The notes under the pieces are model-generated. The model had not been told where the DNA came from. It saw only the letters and a program-made list of their open reading frames with translations, and did not search any database. This document shows positions 11,301 to 22,332 of a stretch of 64,000 bases of DNA, in pieces; the first letter of the stretch is position 1; each line of letters begins with the position of its first letter. Origin of the DNA: Dryomyza anilis (taxonomy: Eukaryota > Arthropoda > Insecta > Diptera > Dryomyzidae); contig OX638135.1 in the NCBI GenBank assembly GCA_951804985.1, positions 11,074,058-11,138,057 of the forward strand. Reading direction: 5' to 3'. Made by a program: the position numbers and the translations under genes.

Positions 11301-12013
11301 TCTTGTCAACTGGTGCAGACTGCTAGTTACATTGCCAAATTCTGGAACAAATCGCCTGTAGTATGTACAGAGCCCCAAGAAACTTCGTAAGTCATGCAGG
11401 TTTTGCGGTCTGGGCCACTCCTTTACTGCAACTATTTTATCTTAATCGGTATGCACTCCTTCCGTGGTAACTCGACGACCCAGATACTTGACTTCTTTCT
11501 TGAAAAGTGAGCATTTCTTTGGGCTAAGTTGTAGACCCGCACTTTCCAAACGAAGAAATACTTCCTCTAACTTTCTTAGATGTTCGTCAAAGTCTTTGCC
11601 CATGACAATGATGTCGTCAAGGTATACCAGACAAGTTTTCCAGTGTAGACCTCTTAAAAAGTGCTCCATTAACCGCTCGCATGTTGCTGGGGCATTACAT
11701 AGCCCAAACGACATTACCAGAAATTGGCATAGTCTATCGCCAGTACTGAATGCGGTCTTCTCTCGATCATTCTTATCGATTTCTAATTGACAGTAACCGC
11801 TTTGCGAGTCCAAGGTGTCATCGATTTTAGGCAGCGGATAACTATTTTCATGGTGACATCATTTAGCTTTCGGTAATCAACGCAGAACCTAGTACTATCG
11901 TCCTTCTTTTTGACCAATGCTACTGGTGAACTCCATGGACTCTCATATGGTTCCACCACGCCATTTGTGTGCATTTCTTCAACCAAATGTGATGTCTGTC
12001 TCCGCCTCAACAA
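11301..12013 (-). pseudogene. A1 reverse transcriptase (broken)
   Basis: From 12013 down: [31 protein letters not shown], a frameshift near 11800, then [36 protein letters not shown] and the catalytic YLDD (LVYLDDIIVMGKDF). The thumb/connection (11300-11440) is present but out of frame. All core RT motifs are recognisable, which makes A1 the better template for the family RT, since A2 lacks the middle of the domain. Confidence 0.9.
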
Positions 12014-12489
12014 GTATTCTTCCTACCACTATGTTACTTTTATACAACTCTTCGTTTGCTTCAACAACCCACAACTTGCTTATCCCACAATCTCCATTTA
12101 ATTTCGCCCAAACAATTGCTTCTGAATTAGGTGATATTTTTCTATTTCTATGAGCAATAACTGCTTTAATTTTCGGGCTCTGGTCACAATCAATGTTTAG
12201 TTGAATCTCCGTGTTGGCATAACTCAAAATTTTTCTTGTTAAATCTAATGTGAAACAATTCCTTATCATAAAGCCCATGCTAAATTACTTCGTCTACTAT
12301 TTATGCCACTATAACATCATGCTTAACTAGAGTAGTACCAATCGTGATTTTCTTGGTAATATTTCCTCTGATAGGGGCCTCTTCAGCGGTAGCTGTTTGT
12401 AATTTTATTCCTATAAGTGGCTCTACTTCGTCCCTAACGAGGTTACTTCTTATTTTTGAGTGTGAAGCTCCCGTATCCAATGTTACCAT
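11979..12489 (-). pseudogene. A1 aspartic protease and linker (broken)
   Basis: MVTLDTGASHSKIRSNLV carries the retropepsin active-site triad D-T-G. The downstream linker (12278-11979: FMIRNCFTLDLTRKILSYAN) leads to RT. The stop and frameshift near 12290 separate the two segments. This enzyme would mature the Gag-Pol polyprotein. Confidence 0.85.
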
Positions 12490-12639
12490 ATTTGATGTAC
12501 AATCAATGAGTCCTTCGACAGTTAAACTATTCGGTTTTCGAGCTATTTGTGAAATGGAGATTCTGGGGGCAATAGGTTATGGGAGTGCCCCGCAGAACTG
12601 ACTCGTTTTAGTTTAAAGAATTTAAAAATTGTTAATTTC

Positions 12640-13960
12640 GACGTTATCCTGTCGTTCGTCATATCTGGGTTCCTCTGTTGAGTTATTAAGCGCTTGCTTT
12701 TTTACGACAGTCACGTGCCATGTGCCCATATGTACCATAGTTGTAACATTTACCTTCAAATTGGGTTTCACGGTTTGCACCTGTGTGTTCGAATTTATTT
12801 CCTACTTTAACCGGTTGGCACACTACTTGAAATACGTCGTCGCTTTCCATATCCATTCTACGGGCCTTGAAAACTGGTCAACACAACGTATTTGCGGTCT
12901 CCATGGTAAGTGCTGTGGTTACGGTTTCCGTAAATGTTACCTTGGTCATAATCACTGTTGCTCCAGATCACGTATGCCATCAATAAACACTTCGATCTTG
13001 CACTTTTCTCTGAAATCACTCGTTGAATCTGCATACGACAAATGCACAATCGACGTCCGCTGCATACGCCTGCAATGTTTCACCATTCCTTTGCATTCGG
13101 CCCTTTAGTTCCATTCTGTAGATCTGCTTCATGTGATCACTTCCATATTTCCGTTGAAGTGCAGCCATAACCGATGTGTAACTATTTCTATCGCTTTCTG
13201 GAACAGTCTGCAATACTTCGGCTGCTCCACCTTTCAGGGTCACAATAAGCGCTGCTACGCTGTCTTCATTGTTCCATCTATTACTTACAACCGTTGTCTC
13301 AAATTGTAGCTTAAAAATGTTGAACGCTGTGGTTCCATCGTACGTTGGCGATTTAAGCTTTGTATCACTAGTAACTTGCAGTGAGGGTCCACTTAGCTGT
13401 AACGCACCGAAATCTTCTTGCATTTTCTGGAACTTTTTGTCGAAACCATTTTCCAATCAACATTATTTTATTATCAACACTGACTTCCATATCCCTGACA
13501 TGCTCCTCAAGATCTTTTACTTTATCATTGAGTGTATTAGAAACTTCTAGAAGCTGCTTAGAATGTTCCTGCATCTGTAATTCTATTTTTTCTTGATGTT
13601 GGTTGATTTTTCTAGAAGTTTCTCCTCAAGCCGATTAGAATTTTCTTGAAGTTCGTTCTTCATGTCTAATTTGAGCTGGTTAGAATTTTCAAAAAAGTAT
13701 CTGCTCCATTATCTGAAACTGTTGTTGCATAGCTCCGATTAACTGGCTCATATCAAATTCTTGCGTCTGTACTTTCTCCTCTGTGTCTAGATTTTTCAAT
13801 GACGATGCTGCAGTTTCCACTTCCAATTCGTGCTGAACGATATCAATACCTTGGGCACCCAATTCTTCCATTAGACGCTTCTTGTACCAGCAGTTGCAAG
13901 ATTACGAATAGATAGCTCCTTCTTTAGCTGGTCGACTTTAAGTTGATCGAATTTAACCAT
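12640..13960 (-). pseudogene. A1 gag (broken)
   Basis: The start is the ATG at 13960, 12 bases inside the PBS. A SAP-like N-terminus (LKVDQLKK-type) is followed by a Glu/Gln-rich coiled-coil region (13871-13574), the capsid-like core (13456-13016; KSPTYDGTTAFNIFKLQFET, YGSDHMKQIYRMELKGRM), and a zinc knuckle at 12748-12707 read CYNYGTYGHMARDC. The second Cys of the CCHC box is Tyr. Several frameshifts split it. Confidence 0.85.
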
Positions 13961-13972
13961 TTTGTATCGCAG

Positions 13973-13988
13973 TCCCACTTCTGACACA
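13973..13988 (-). other. A1 primer-binding site (tRNA-Leu type)
   Basis: On the minus strand TGTGTCAGAAGTGGGA follows the 5' LTR after two bases. It is complementary to the 3' end of insect tRNA-Leu (TCCCACTTCTGACA plus CCA) with one degraded base at the CCA-complementary end. Confidence 0.8.
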
Positions 13989-13990
13989 AA

Positions 13991-14520
13991 TGTAACGAAA
14001 ATTCAGTCTATGAAAAACTGTTCTACGAGTTCGAATCGCTGGATTGTGTACAAAATAAAAACACACTAATATTTGGTTTTAACTAGTATTATTTGAACTA
14101 GTATTAATTAACTCTATTTAATTAAATAACAAATTTAAAAAAATCACTTATAACAACTGCTATATTACTACAATTTATCTTTACAATGTTCGCTCACGAG
14201 ATGCCCTAATTCACTATCAAATCACAACTGAAGTGCTGTGCCTCAGATACTGCATGCATCAGTTCGACACGTTTCGACAAGCTTCGACTTTTTTCGAGAA
14301 CCTTCTACTCGTTTCGTGAATGACGCATGCTATTGGCATCTCATTCGCACTCATGTGTTTTAATGTGCTGATTTTCCATCACTTTCTCGCACATTGCTTA
14401 GTGCGCTGAATGATCTTCCGTCTCTTTCTAACACATTGCTTAGTGCGCTGAATTGTCTTGCGTCTCATTTATTATTGTTAAATGCTTGGACTATGGGGCA
14501 AATTACATCTATTCTTAACA
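13991..14520 (-). repeat. A1 5' LTR
   Basis: 530 bp, TGTAACGAAAATTCAGTC to TATTCTTAACA. It carries the family body (TCACTTATA, GTTCGCTCACGAGAT, GTTTCGTGAATGACGCATGC) and the repeated CACATTGCTTAGTGCGCTGAA motif twice (about 14390 and 14434). Right flank ATAT. Confidence 0.9.
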
Positions 14521-14524
14521 ATAT

Positions 14525-14989
14525 TATGAAATATTTGTTCAAAAGTTTGACTGAAAATGAACCTTCGAATTATATTAAGAGCATTCGTTTGAAATAACAG
14601 TTTCAGAACTTTGTTCACAGAATAATACAGTTTGAAAATGCCTGAAGATTACTCCCAGAAGTATGCAAGGTGAGGAGCATGTGAATTTATTTTTTTTTTA
14701 AGTTTTATATTCTTGCAACATTTCAAACATTCAAATATAATTACCCAACATTTTTAAGAATTGACATTCACTCCTTTGGTATGACAGTGACGTTATTAAG
14801 GACTGCGCACGAAAAAATTGTCCATCACAAAATTACAAAAAATCTTCTAAATCAGTGTTTCGATTTTTATTGTGAAACCATGTTTATAACGCGTTTTTTA
14901 TTCAGATTATTTGTATATATTTACATATTTATTTATTATTTTTGTTTATATATTTTATTTATTTTTCTGGCACCCTCTTTGTTAACAAC
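14525..14989. other. AT-rich spacer, nothing recognised
   Basis: No repeat family or coding frame that I can support. The longest reading frames are hydrophobic translations of AT-rich sequence. Confidence 0.4.
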
Positions 14990-15243
14990 TTTTCGGTAGG
15001 TGTGCGAAATTTTAAAATTATTGTTAGAATTTACCTAAAAGTAAGTGTTCCAAAAATGGGAGAGATCCGCCCATATTTTTTTTTTACTCTAATTCCCGTT
15101 TTTATATATCCCACAAAATTATACTAGTTATATATCCACCAAGAGTGTAGGGTATTCCATAGTCGGGCCCGACCGACTATAAAAAAATCCGTCCCAAGTG
15201 ACCGAACTTACCCATGTGACCTACCCTTCCCAACTCGAAATGT
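14990..15243 (-). mobile_element. INE-1/DINE-1 head fragment
   Basis: The reverse complement of this stretch matches the head of the diverged copy at 901-1140: AACGAGTTGGGAA, GTTCGGTCAC, the GGTCGGGCCCGACTAT stem, and GGGCGGA...CCCATTTTTGGAACA. The GTCY repeat and core are missing, so it is a 3'-truncated copy. Confidence 0.7.
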
Positions 15244-15562
15244 TGGAATAGTTCTTGAACAAGGTACTAATCTTCTTTGATTTTTTTCATGTCACAGATC
15301 GCCATTTTTTTCCCAGAACCTGCCTTCTGTGTAATGATCAAGTCCTATTTAAACTAATGTATAACCATAGAAATAGTGAAGTATGTCAAGTTAAATACGT
15401 ATTTTTTTTAGCAACGACACAAACCAATTTTTTTTACAGAGCATTAACAGAGCGATAACAGCCGCTAGTTAGCGGAAGAAATCTACCGATTGGTACACAT
15501 AAATGACTCCGAATCCGTCCAGGATCTTCATGCTGGAATTTAATACATTGAATAGCTAATGA

Positions 15563-16319
15563 CTAGGGCTTTCCAAATATGTTATCGACATAATTGGATC
15601 AATACGCTGGATATATTTAACGAATTTTTGAAACTTGGCCATTTACAAGAAACGAAAATATTCATATGAAGAAAAAAACATGATGATGAAGTGGCCACTA
15701 CTCCGTCCATAGTCCCTGTGCTGGAACTTCTTATAAAAGGTTAAATAAGAAATGATTAGGGCTTTTTAAATATGTGATCGACATAGTTGGATCGATACGC
15801 TGGATATTTTTTATGAATTTTTGAAACTTGGTCATTTACAAGAAACGAAAATATTCATATGAAGAAAAAGTCATGATGATGAAGTGGCCACTACTCCGTC
15901 CATAGTCCCCGTGCTAGAACTTCTTATAAAAGGTTAAATAGGAAATGATTAGGGCTTTTCAAATATTTGATCGACATAGTTGGATCGATACGCTGGATAT
16001 TTTTTATGAAATTTTGAAACTTGGCCATTTACAAGGAACGAAAATATTCATATGAAGAAAAAGTCATGATGATGAAGTGGCCACTCCTACATCCATGGTT
16101 CTCGTGCTGGAACTTATAGTAGGTTAGATAGGTAATGATTAGGGCTTTCCAAATCTGTGACCTACATAGTTAGATCGATACGCTGGATATTTTTTATGAA
16201 TTTTTGAAACTTGGCCATTTCGAAGGAACAAAAATATTCAAATGAATGAAGTGATGATGAAGTGGCCACTCCTACATCCATGGTTCCCGTGCTGGAACTT
16301 CTTATAGTAGGTTGGATAG
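15563..16319 (+). repeat. Foldback left array, four ~190-bp units
   Basis: Units start near 15563, 15755, 15947 and 16136 at GATTAGGGCTTT. Each holds TCGACATAGTTGGATCGATA, GAAACTTGGCCATTTACAAG, CATGATGATGAAGTGGCCAC and a CCATGG-like CCGTGCTGGAAC motif. The last unit stops at 16319, where the orientation flips. Confidence 0.9.
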
Positions 16320-19100
16320 TATATATCCAGCGTATCGATCCTACTATGTCGATCACATATTTGAAAAGCCCTAATCATTACCTATCCAACCTATTATAAG
16401 AAGTTCCAGCACGGGAACCATGGACGGAGTAGTGGCCATTTAATCATCATGACTTTTTCTTCATATGAATATTTTTGTTCCTTGTAATTGGTCAAGATTC
16501 AAAAATTCATAAAAAATATCCACCGTACCGATCCAACTATGTCGATCACATATTTGAAAAGCACTAATAATTACGTCTCCAACCTGCTATAAGAAGTTCC
16601 AGCACAGGGACCGTAGACGGAGTAGTGGCCACATCATCATCATGAATTTTTCTTCATATGAATATTTTTGTTGCTTGTAAATGGTTAAGTTTCAAAAATT
16701 CATAAAATATATCCAGCGTATCGTTATAACTATGTCGATCACATATTTGAAAAGCACTAATCATTACCTATCTAACCTATTATAAGAAGTTCCAGCACGG
16801 TTATCATGGCCGGAGTAGTGGCCACTTCATCACCATGACTTTTTCTTCATATGAATATTTTTGTTCCTTGTAAATGGCCAATTTTCAAAAATTCATGAAA
16901 AATATACAGCGTATTGATCCAACTATGTCGATCACATATTTGAAAAGCCCTAATCATTACCTATCCAACCTATTATAAGAAGTTCCATAACGGGAACCAT
17001 GGACGGAGTAGTGGCCACTTCATCATCATGACTTTTTCTTTAAATGAATATTTTGTTCCTTGTAAATGGTCAAGTTTCAAAAATTCATAAAATATATCCA
17101 GCGTATCGATCCAACTATGTCGATCACATATTTGAAAAGCACTTATCATTACCTATCCAACCTATTAAAAGAAGTTCCAGCCCGGGAACCATGGATGGAG
17201 TAATGGCCACTTCATCATCATGATTTTTTTTCATATAAATATTTGTGTTCCTTGTAAATGGCCAAGCTTCAAAAATTCATAAAATATATCCAGCGTATCG
17301 ATCCAACTATGTCGATCACATATTTGAAAAGCACTAATCATTACCTATCCAACCTATTAAAAGAAGTTCCAGCACGGGAACCATGGATGGAGTAATGGCC
17401 ACTTCATCATCATGATTTTTTTTCATATAAATATTTGTGTTCCTTGTAAATGGCCAAGCTTCAAAAATTCATAAAAAATATCCAGCGTATCGATCCAACT
17501 ATGTCGATCACATATTTGAAAAGCACTAATCATTACCTATCCAACCTATTAAAAGAAGTTCCAGCACGGGAACCATGTATGGAGTAATGGCCACTTCATC
17601 ATCATGATTTTTTTTCATATAAATATTTGTGTTCCTTGTAAATGGCCAAGTTTCAAAAATTCATAAAATATATCCAGCGTATCGTTATAACTATGTCGAT
17701 CACATATTTGAAAAGCACTAATCATTACCTATCCAACCTATTAAAAGAAGTTCCAGCACGGGAACCATGGATGGAGTAGTGGCCACTTCATCATCATGAC
17801 TTTTTCTTCATATGAAAATTTTTGTTCCTTGTAAATGGCCAAGTTTCAAAAATTTATGAAAAATATCCAGCGTATCGATCCAACTATGTCGATCACATAT
17901 TTGAAAAGCACTAATCATTACGTATCCAACCTGCTATAAGAAGTTCCAGCACAGGGACCGTGGACGGAGTAGTGGCCACTTCATCATCATGAATTTTTCT
18001 TCATATGAATATTTTTGTTCCTTGTAATTGGTCAAGATTCAAAAATTCATAAAAAATATCCACCGTATCGATCCAACTATGTCGATCACATATTTGAAAA
18101 GCACTAATCAGTACGGATCCAACCTGCTATAAGAAGTTCCAGCACAGGGACCGTGGACGGAGTAGTGGCCACTTCATCATCATGAATTTTTCTTCATATG
18201 AATATTTTTGTTCCTTGTAATTGGTCAAGATTCAAAAATTCATAAAAAATATCCACCGTATCGATCTAACTATGTCGATCACATATTTGGAAAGCTCTAA
18301 TGATTACCTATCCAACCTACTCTAAGAAATTCCAGCACGGGAACCATTGATGTAGGAGTGGCCACTTCATCATCATGACTTTTTCTTCATTTGAATATTT
18401 TTGTTCCTTGTAAATGGTTAAGTTTCAAAATTTCATAAAAATTATCCACCGTATCGATCCAACTATGTCGATAACATATTTGAAAAGCACTAATCATTAC
18501 CTAACCAACCTATTATAAGAAGTTCTAGCACGGGAACCATGGACGGAGTAGTGGCCACTTCATCATCATGACTTTTTCTTCATATGAATATTTTTGTTCC
18601 TTGTAAATGGCCAAGTTTCAAAAATTCATGAAAAATATCCAGCGTATCGATTTAACTATGTCGATTACATATTTGAAAAGACCTAATCATTACCTATCCA
18701 ACCTATTATAAGAAGTTCCAGCACGGATACCATGGACGGAGTAGTGGCCATTTCATCATCCTGACTTTTCCTTAACATGAATATTTTTGTTTCTTGTAAT
18801 TGGTCAAGATTCAAAAATTCATAAAAAAAATATCCACCGTATCGACCCAACTATGTCGATCACATATTTGGCCATTTGATCATCCTGACTTTTTCTTCAT
18901 ATGAATATTTTTGTTTCTTGTAATTGGTCAAGATTCAAAAATTCATAAAAAAATATCCACCGTATCGATCCAACTATGTCGATCACAGATTTGGAAAGCT
19001 CTAATGATTACATATTCAACCTACTCTAAGAAGTTCCAGCACGGGGACCGTGGACGGAGTACTGACCACTTCATCATCACCACTTTTTCTCAATATATGA
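16320..19100 (-). repeat. Foldback right array, about 15 units, inverted
   Basis: The same unit in reverse orientation (ATCCAGCGTATCGATCCAAC, GTCGATCACATATTTGAAAA, GTGGCCACTTCATCATCATG), repeating roughly every 185-195 bp. GTGGCCA-type markers occur near 16433, 16629, 16816, 17009, 17203, 17395, 17590, 17780, 17973, 18168, 18358, 18552, 18744, 18870 (truncated unit) and 19062. Three neighbouring units (about 17090-17660) are nearly identical, suggesting recent local expansion. Confidence 0.9.
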
Positions 19101-19387
19101 CCAAGTTTAAAAATGTATATAAAATGTCTAATGGATCGATCAATATATGTGGATCCTGGACGGATTGGGAGTCATTTATGTGTACCAATCGGAGGATTTC
19201 ATCCGCTGTTGTGAACGCTCTGTTAATACTCTGTAAAAAAAATTGGTTTGTGTCTTTCCAAAAAAATTACGTATTTAACTTCACATACTTGAAATAGTGT
19301 TTGATTCAATTTATAGTTCCCAAAAATTGTTGGTAAAATAACTGAAAATGATACAGTGAAATGTTCAAATTTCTTTTACTTACATCT

Positions 19388-19440
19388 TTGTCCATAATCT
19401 TTTAAATAGCAATCGAAGCTATTTAAAAGATTATGGACAA
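19388..19440. repeat. Hairpin with perfect 23-bp arms
   Basis: TTGTCCATAATCTTTTAAAT (arm 19388-19410) pairs perfectly with 19418-19440 across a 7-base loop, AATCGAA. No terminator or RNA gene context is evident. Confidence 0.85.
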
Positions 19441-19448
19441 GTCCACTT

Positions 19449-19618
19449 CCAATGCCCGTAACTTCAACGAATAGATATCTACTGGTGCCTAGTTATCTAT
19501 CGTGTAAGTAAAATTTCGTAATTTTAACGCATAGTTAAGGAGCAAAAACACCGGATAGGTAAGATATCTGTTCGGTACAAACACCACGAGATATCTACTC
19601 GTTGAAATTACGGGCATA
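19449..19618. repeat. Inverted-repeat unit of about 170 bp (MITE candidate)
   Basis: ATGCCCGTAACTTCAACGAA (left) against the complement of ...TCGTTGAAATTACGGGCAT (right), about 30 bp with three or four mismatches, both arms containing AGATATCT. No clear target duplication at the borders. Confidence 0.6.
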
Positions 19619-20184
19619 AGAAGTTATAAATATAAATTTCTGACATGCATTCCACAGCCTTTTTTTAATTCTTATGATTTTTAAAAAAGATGTAGATGTC
19701 AACTTTAAAAATAAATTCGACTTTTTTTGACAAATTTTGCATATTATTAATTGTCAAAAAGCTGATTTTAACTTTAAATTGTCTATGATAATGCGCCATA
19801 GTAAATAATGTGATGGACATTATTTCGTACGCAGTACTATCTCAGGACATAACTATTTTAATAAAATCTTTTTAACTTCTAGTTATTTACTCTAAGTTGC
19901 AACCTGGTTTATTAGTGTCAATTATAGGAGGACTTAAAATGAATGATTAAAGCCCATTAAATAAAAACAAAACTTTATTTTGTTTTAATTAAGGTGTACT
20001 AATTAAAACAAAATAAAGTTTTTGCATAAAACATATTTTATTTATATAAAAACACTACATCATTGATGGAAACCTATTATTTTCAATGAATATATGGCAT
20101 TTGTGTGGAATATTGGCAATTAATTTATAGCTTACTTATTTTGGAAACGCTCTCCTCTCTAATTTTGTCAATTCGTCTAGTTTC

Positions 20185-20278
20185 CAACTTTTTTTTTGTT
20201 CTGACTCACTGTAATTTTAAATTGCTTCCACAAGTTGTATATATAATTTAGGTCCGGACTATATGCGGGGCAGTCCAA
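20185..20278 (-). pseudogene. Tc1-like transposase fragment
   Basis: The minus strand reads LDCPAYSPDLNYIYNLWKQF then KITVSQN before stops. This is the SPDLNPIENLW box of Tc1 transposases with the catalytic Glu position changed (NPIEN read as NYIYN). It is only a short, heavily decayed relic. Confidence 0.65.
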
Positions 20279-20924
20279 TAATTTTTTTGTCCTAAAACAA
20301 CTTTTTTTTGTAGCTCGAGTTTCGAAATAAATAAAATATTAGATGATCTCAGAAATTAATAAAATTTTGTATTTACGACACAAATTAAAAAAAAAAACAC
20401 ATAATGTCTCTATTCTACCATAGTTCCGGAGATATGTGTCCTTGAAATATGAAAAACGCACACAAAAAGAACAGAATAGGGTTTGTTTAACTAAGTGTAA
20501 CTTAAACTTGGTTGAAAAATTTATAAATATGCGCAAATTTTGGCATTTAGAAAATATTTAATATTAGAGTTACCATAAGAAGAATAACATCATAATAAAA
20601 TTAAAAATTAAAAATAATTATAATGTCGCAGAGTATTATTTTGCTTACAAATGTAAAAAAATTAATAGTGATATTAGGGCTCGTAATGAATAAAAATGTT
20701 ATACAAGGTTAAACTTTTATATGAAATTGGATTAATTATTTTCCTGTTTCAACAATCGAAAGGGTTCCGGTAACAGTTCCGATTAAGGTTTTTTGCGGTC
20801 CTTGATAAAAATAACCGCGATCATAATATTATCCAACTCCTGTCAGGGACCAACAAAAAGTAGTAGTAAAGACATATTAGTACTAAAAAAGAAAGAACGT
20901 TGGGCATAACACGTTAGGAGTCCA

Positions 20925-21098
20925 CCTGAAATGGGCCTCCAGATATATGAGACGTGTCGATTGTGTGACGATAATGAGGCAAATGAGGATAACTTCCACC
21001 TTATTTACCAATGCCCGGCATTAGCGCCAAAAAGAACAAAATCTCTAGGCTCTTGCTTCTTTATGGAACTAGAGGGCATCAAGAAACATCCACTGTAA
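20925..21098 (+). pseudogene. LINE ORF2 C-terminal fragment
   Basis: MGLQIYETCRLCDDNEANED then NFHLIYQCPALAPKRTKS and a short tail to TAA. The CxxC...HxxxxC arrangement followed by PALA-R is typical of the C-terminal cysteine motif of Jockey/I/R1-group LINE ORF2 proteins. The frame upstream (20870-20925) is lost. Confidence 0.7.
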
Positions 21099-21099
21099 A

Positions 21100-22129
21100 T
21101 GATGAAATTTATTATGTCATCTGTCAGTTAGTCGAATTTAGTTATAAATTAAAATAAATGGAAATCATCTTAATCACATATAACTTTAACTTATATATGT
21201 ATAACAAACATATGGACCTGAGACGGTCGAAGTGAGTTAGCGTTTTCTTCAAACATTGCTGCCAACCTCCTCACAACCTAAACATAATATGATTTTCGGA
21301 CGAACTTCAAGATTATAATAAGATCTCATTTTTTTAATTGCATTCTTTGTTTTTTTAAACTGTATAATGTTTTTGAGTTCTTACGACGGATTTTCTGTCT
21401 GTAAGCAAAGAAAAAAAACGTATACAGAACGTTTGCGAGAAAAGAATTTCTTTTGAAACGTGCTCCATCTCTGCCCAGAAAAGTTTACAAGTTTGTTGTA
21501 AAATATAAATAACACTGTTCTACAAGGATTTTAATCTGGAATGAAACCTACCATTTCTGGTTGATTTCGGTATCCTGATTCTTGCTGCGAACTCAGAATG
21601 TTCCTTTTACGTTGCAGATGCAAACTTTATCACAAAATAAAATAAGAACCCTGCCCTACGGATAATTGTCAAAAAAAATGCAATTTTGCAATGTTTTTGC
21701 GGTCAAAATTTCGAAAAACTGTTTTAAACTTTGTCTTACTAAAATTTTTCGGAATATTTTTTAAAATTTGCTTATGAAATATTTGATTAAAATGGAGGGA
21801 AATGCACTCAGAGATATACAATTTAATACTGATATAATGTAGTGATGCTAGGTGCAAAATCGGACAAAATTCTTAGCATCTGATGCAGGGGCAGATCCAG
21901 AAGTATGATTTGGGGGGTGCGATTGATTTTTTTGCGCCTTTTTCCAATTTTTTCTAAAAAGCTCCCCAAAAATTTATTTTGCGCCCTTTTTTATATTTTC
22001 TGTACTTTATATTTTATACAACTGTACTTCTTTAAAGCAACTTATTTTCTTTAAATCAACCGTTTTATTAAATTACATGAAATGAAAAGTCTAGCTTTTC
22101 CTGCATTTCTTGCAGTGTTAGTATTGCAC
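21100..22129. other. AT-rich spacer, nothing firm
   Basis: No gene. At 21886 CAGGGGCAGATCCAGAAGTA then GGGGGGTGCG resembles one end of a hAT-type element, but no matching opposite end was found. Confidence 0.3.
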
Positions 22130-22225
22130 TTTCTCTTGTTCTTGCATTTCATATCTTGATCTTGTTTTTGCAAGAAAATCTCGATCTTGTTCTCGCTCTT
22201 GTTCTTTCACCAAGTGCAAGAACAA
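22130..22225. repeat. CTTGTTCTTG-type low-complexity tract
   Basis: Degenerate tandem TCTTGTTCTTG/ATCTTGATCTTG motifs. The minus-strand frame across it is Gln/Glu/Arg-rich only because of the repeat. Confidence 0.6.
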
Positions 22226-22332
22226 GAAATGTTGATCATCACTACTTCTGCATTGCGCGTGCTGGCGCCAGTTTTGCACACCAAGTGTTGTCTCGTACTT
22301 GGTCGCTTCACCGGAGATTCGGACGCTCTCTC

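Larger units (their letters stand above)
9109..14520 (-). mobile_element. Gypsy family A, copy A1 (blastopia/mdg3-like)
   Basis: A complete element in outline: LTR, polypurine tract, integrase, RNase H, RT, protease, gag, PBS, LTR, read on the minus strand. The ends TGTTACGAAAA and (degenerate) TCTTAACA are flanked by the 4-bp duplication ATAT (9105-9108 and 14521-14524). The PBS matches the 3' end of tRNA-Leu. The SAP-like gag N-terminus and Leu primer fit the blastopia/mdg3 group. Every ORF is broken, so it is inactive. Confidence 0.9.
15379..19290. mobile_element. Foldback (FB-like) element
   Basis: Terminal inverted repeats AAGTATGTCAAGTTAAATACG (15379-) and its complement (ending ACATACTT at 19290) extend about 150 bp inward, including ACACAAACCAATTTTTTTTA and GATTGGTACACATAAATGAC. 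They are flanked by the 9-bp direct repeat GAAATAGTG (15370-15378 and 19291-19299). Inside are two opposed blocks of ~190-bp tandem units. Long inverted arms made of tandem units plus a 9-bp duplication are the hallmarks of Drosophila foldback elements. No transposase is encoded, so it depends on one elsewhere. Confidence 0.85.
19300..20180. other. AT-rich spacer with three hairpins
   Basis: No gene seen. It contains a 23-bp-arm hairpin at 19388-19440, an inverted repeat at 19449-19618, and an imperfect hairpin at about 19966-20023 (ACTTTATTTTGTTTTAATTA against its complement). 19700-19800 shares sequence with the inverted repeat at 41626-42053. Confidence 0.5.

Noticed and set aside
11464..11790. 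Plus-strand ORFs within Gypsy A1 and A2 (also 10991-11257, 13269-13596, 48719-48994, 49208-49495)
   Set aside because: They are antisense shadows of gag/pol. The minus-strand frames carry the recognised domains.
15563..19100. Regularly spaced repeats that could suggest a CRISPR array or centromeric satellite
   Set aside because: The units are ~190 bp without unique spacers, in two opposed blocks with terminal inverted repeats and a 9-bp duplication. That is a foldback element in a eukaryotic genome.
18911..19297. 128-residue ORF at the right end of the foldback element
   Set aside because: It is a chance frame across repeat units and the terminal repeat. Other units do not conserve it and no domain is visible.
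21886..21940. hAT-like end (CAGGGGCAGATCCAG) and a similar motif at about 45020
   Set aside because: Only one end is seen in each case, with no opposite terminus or target duplication.
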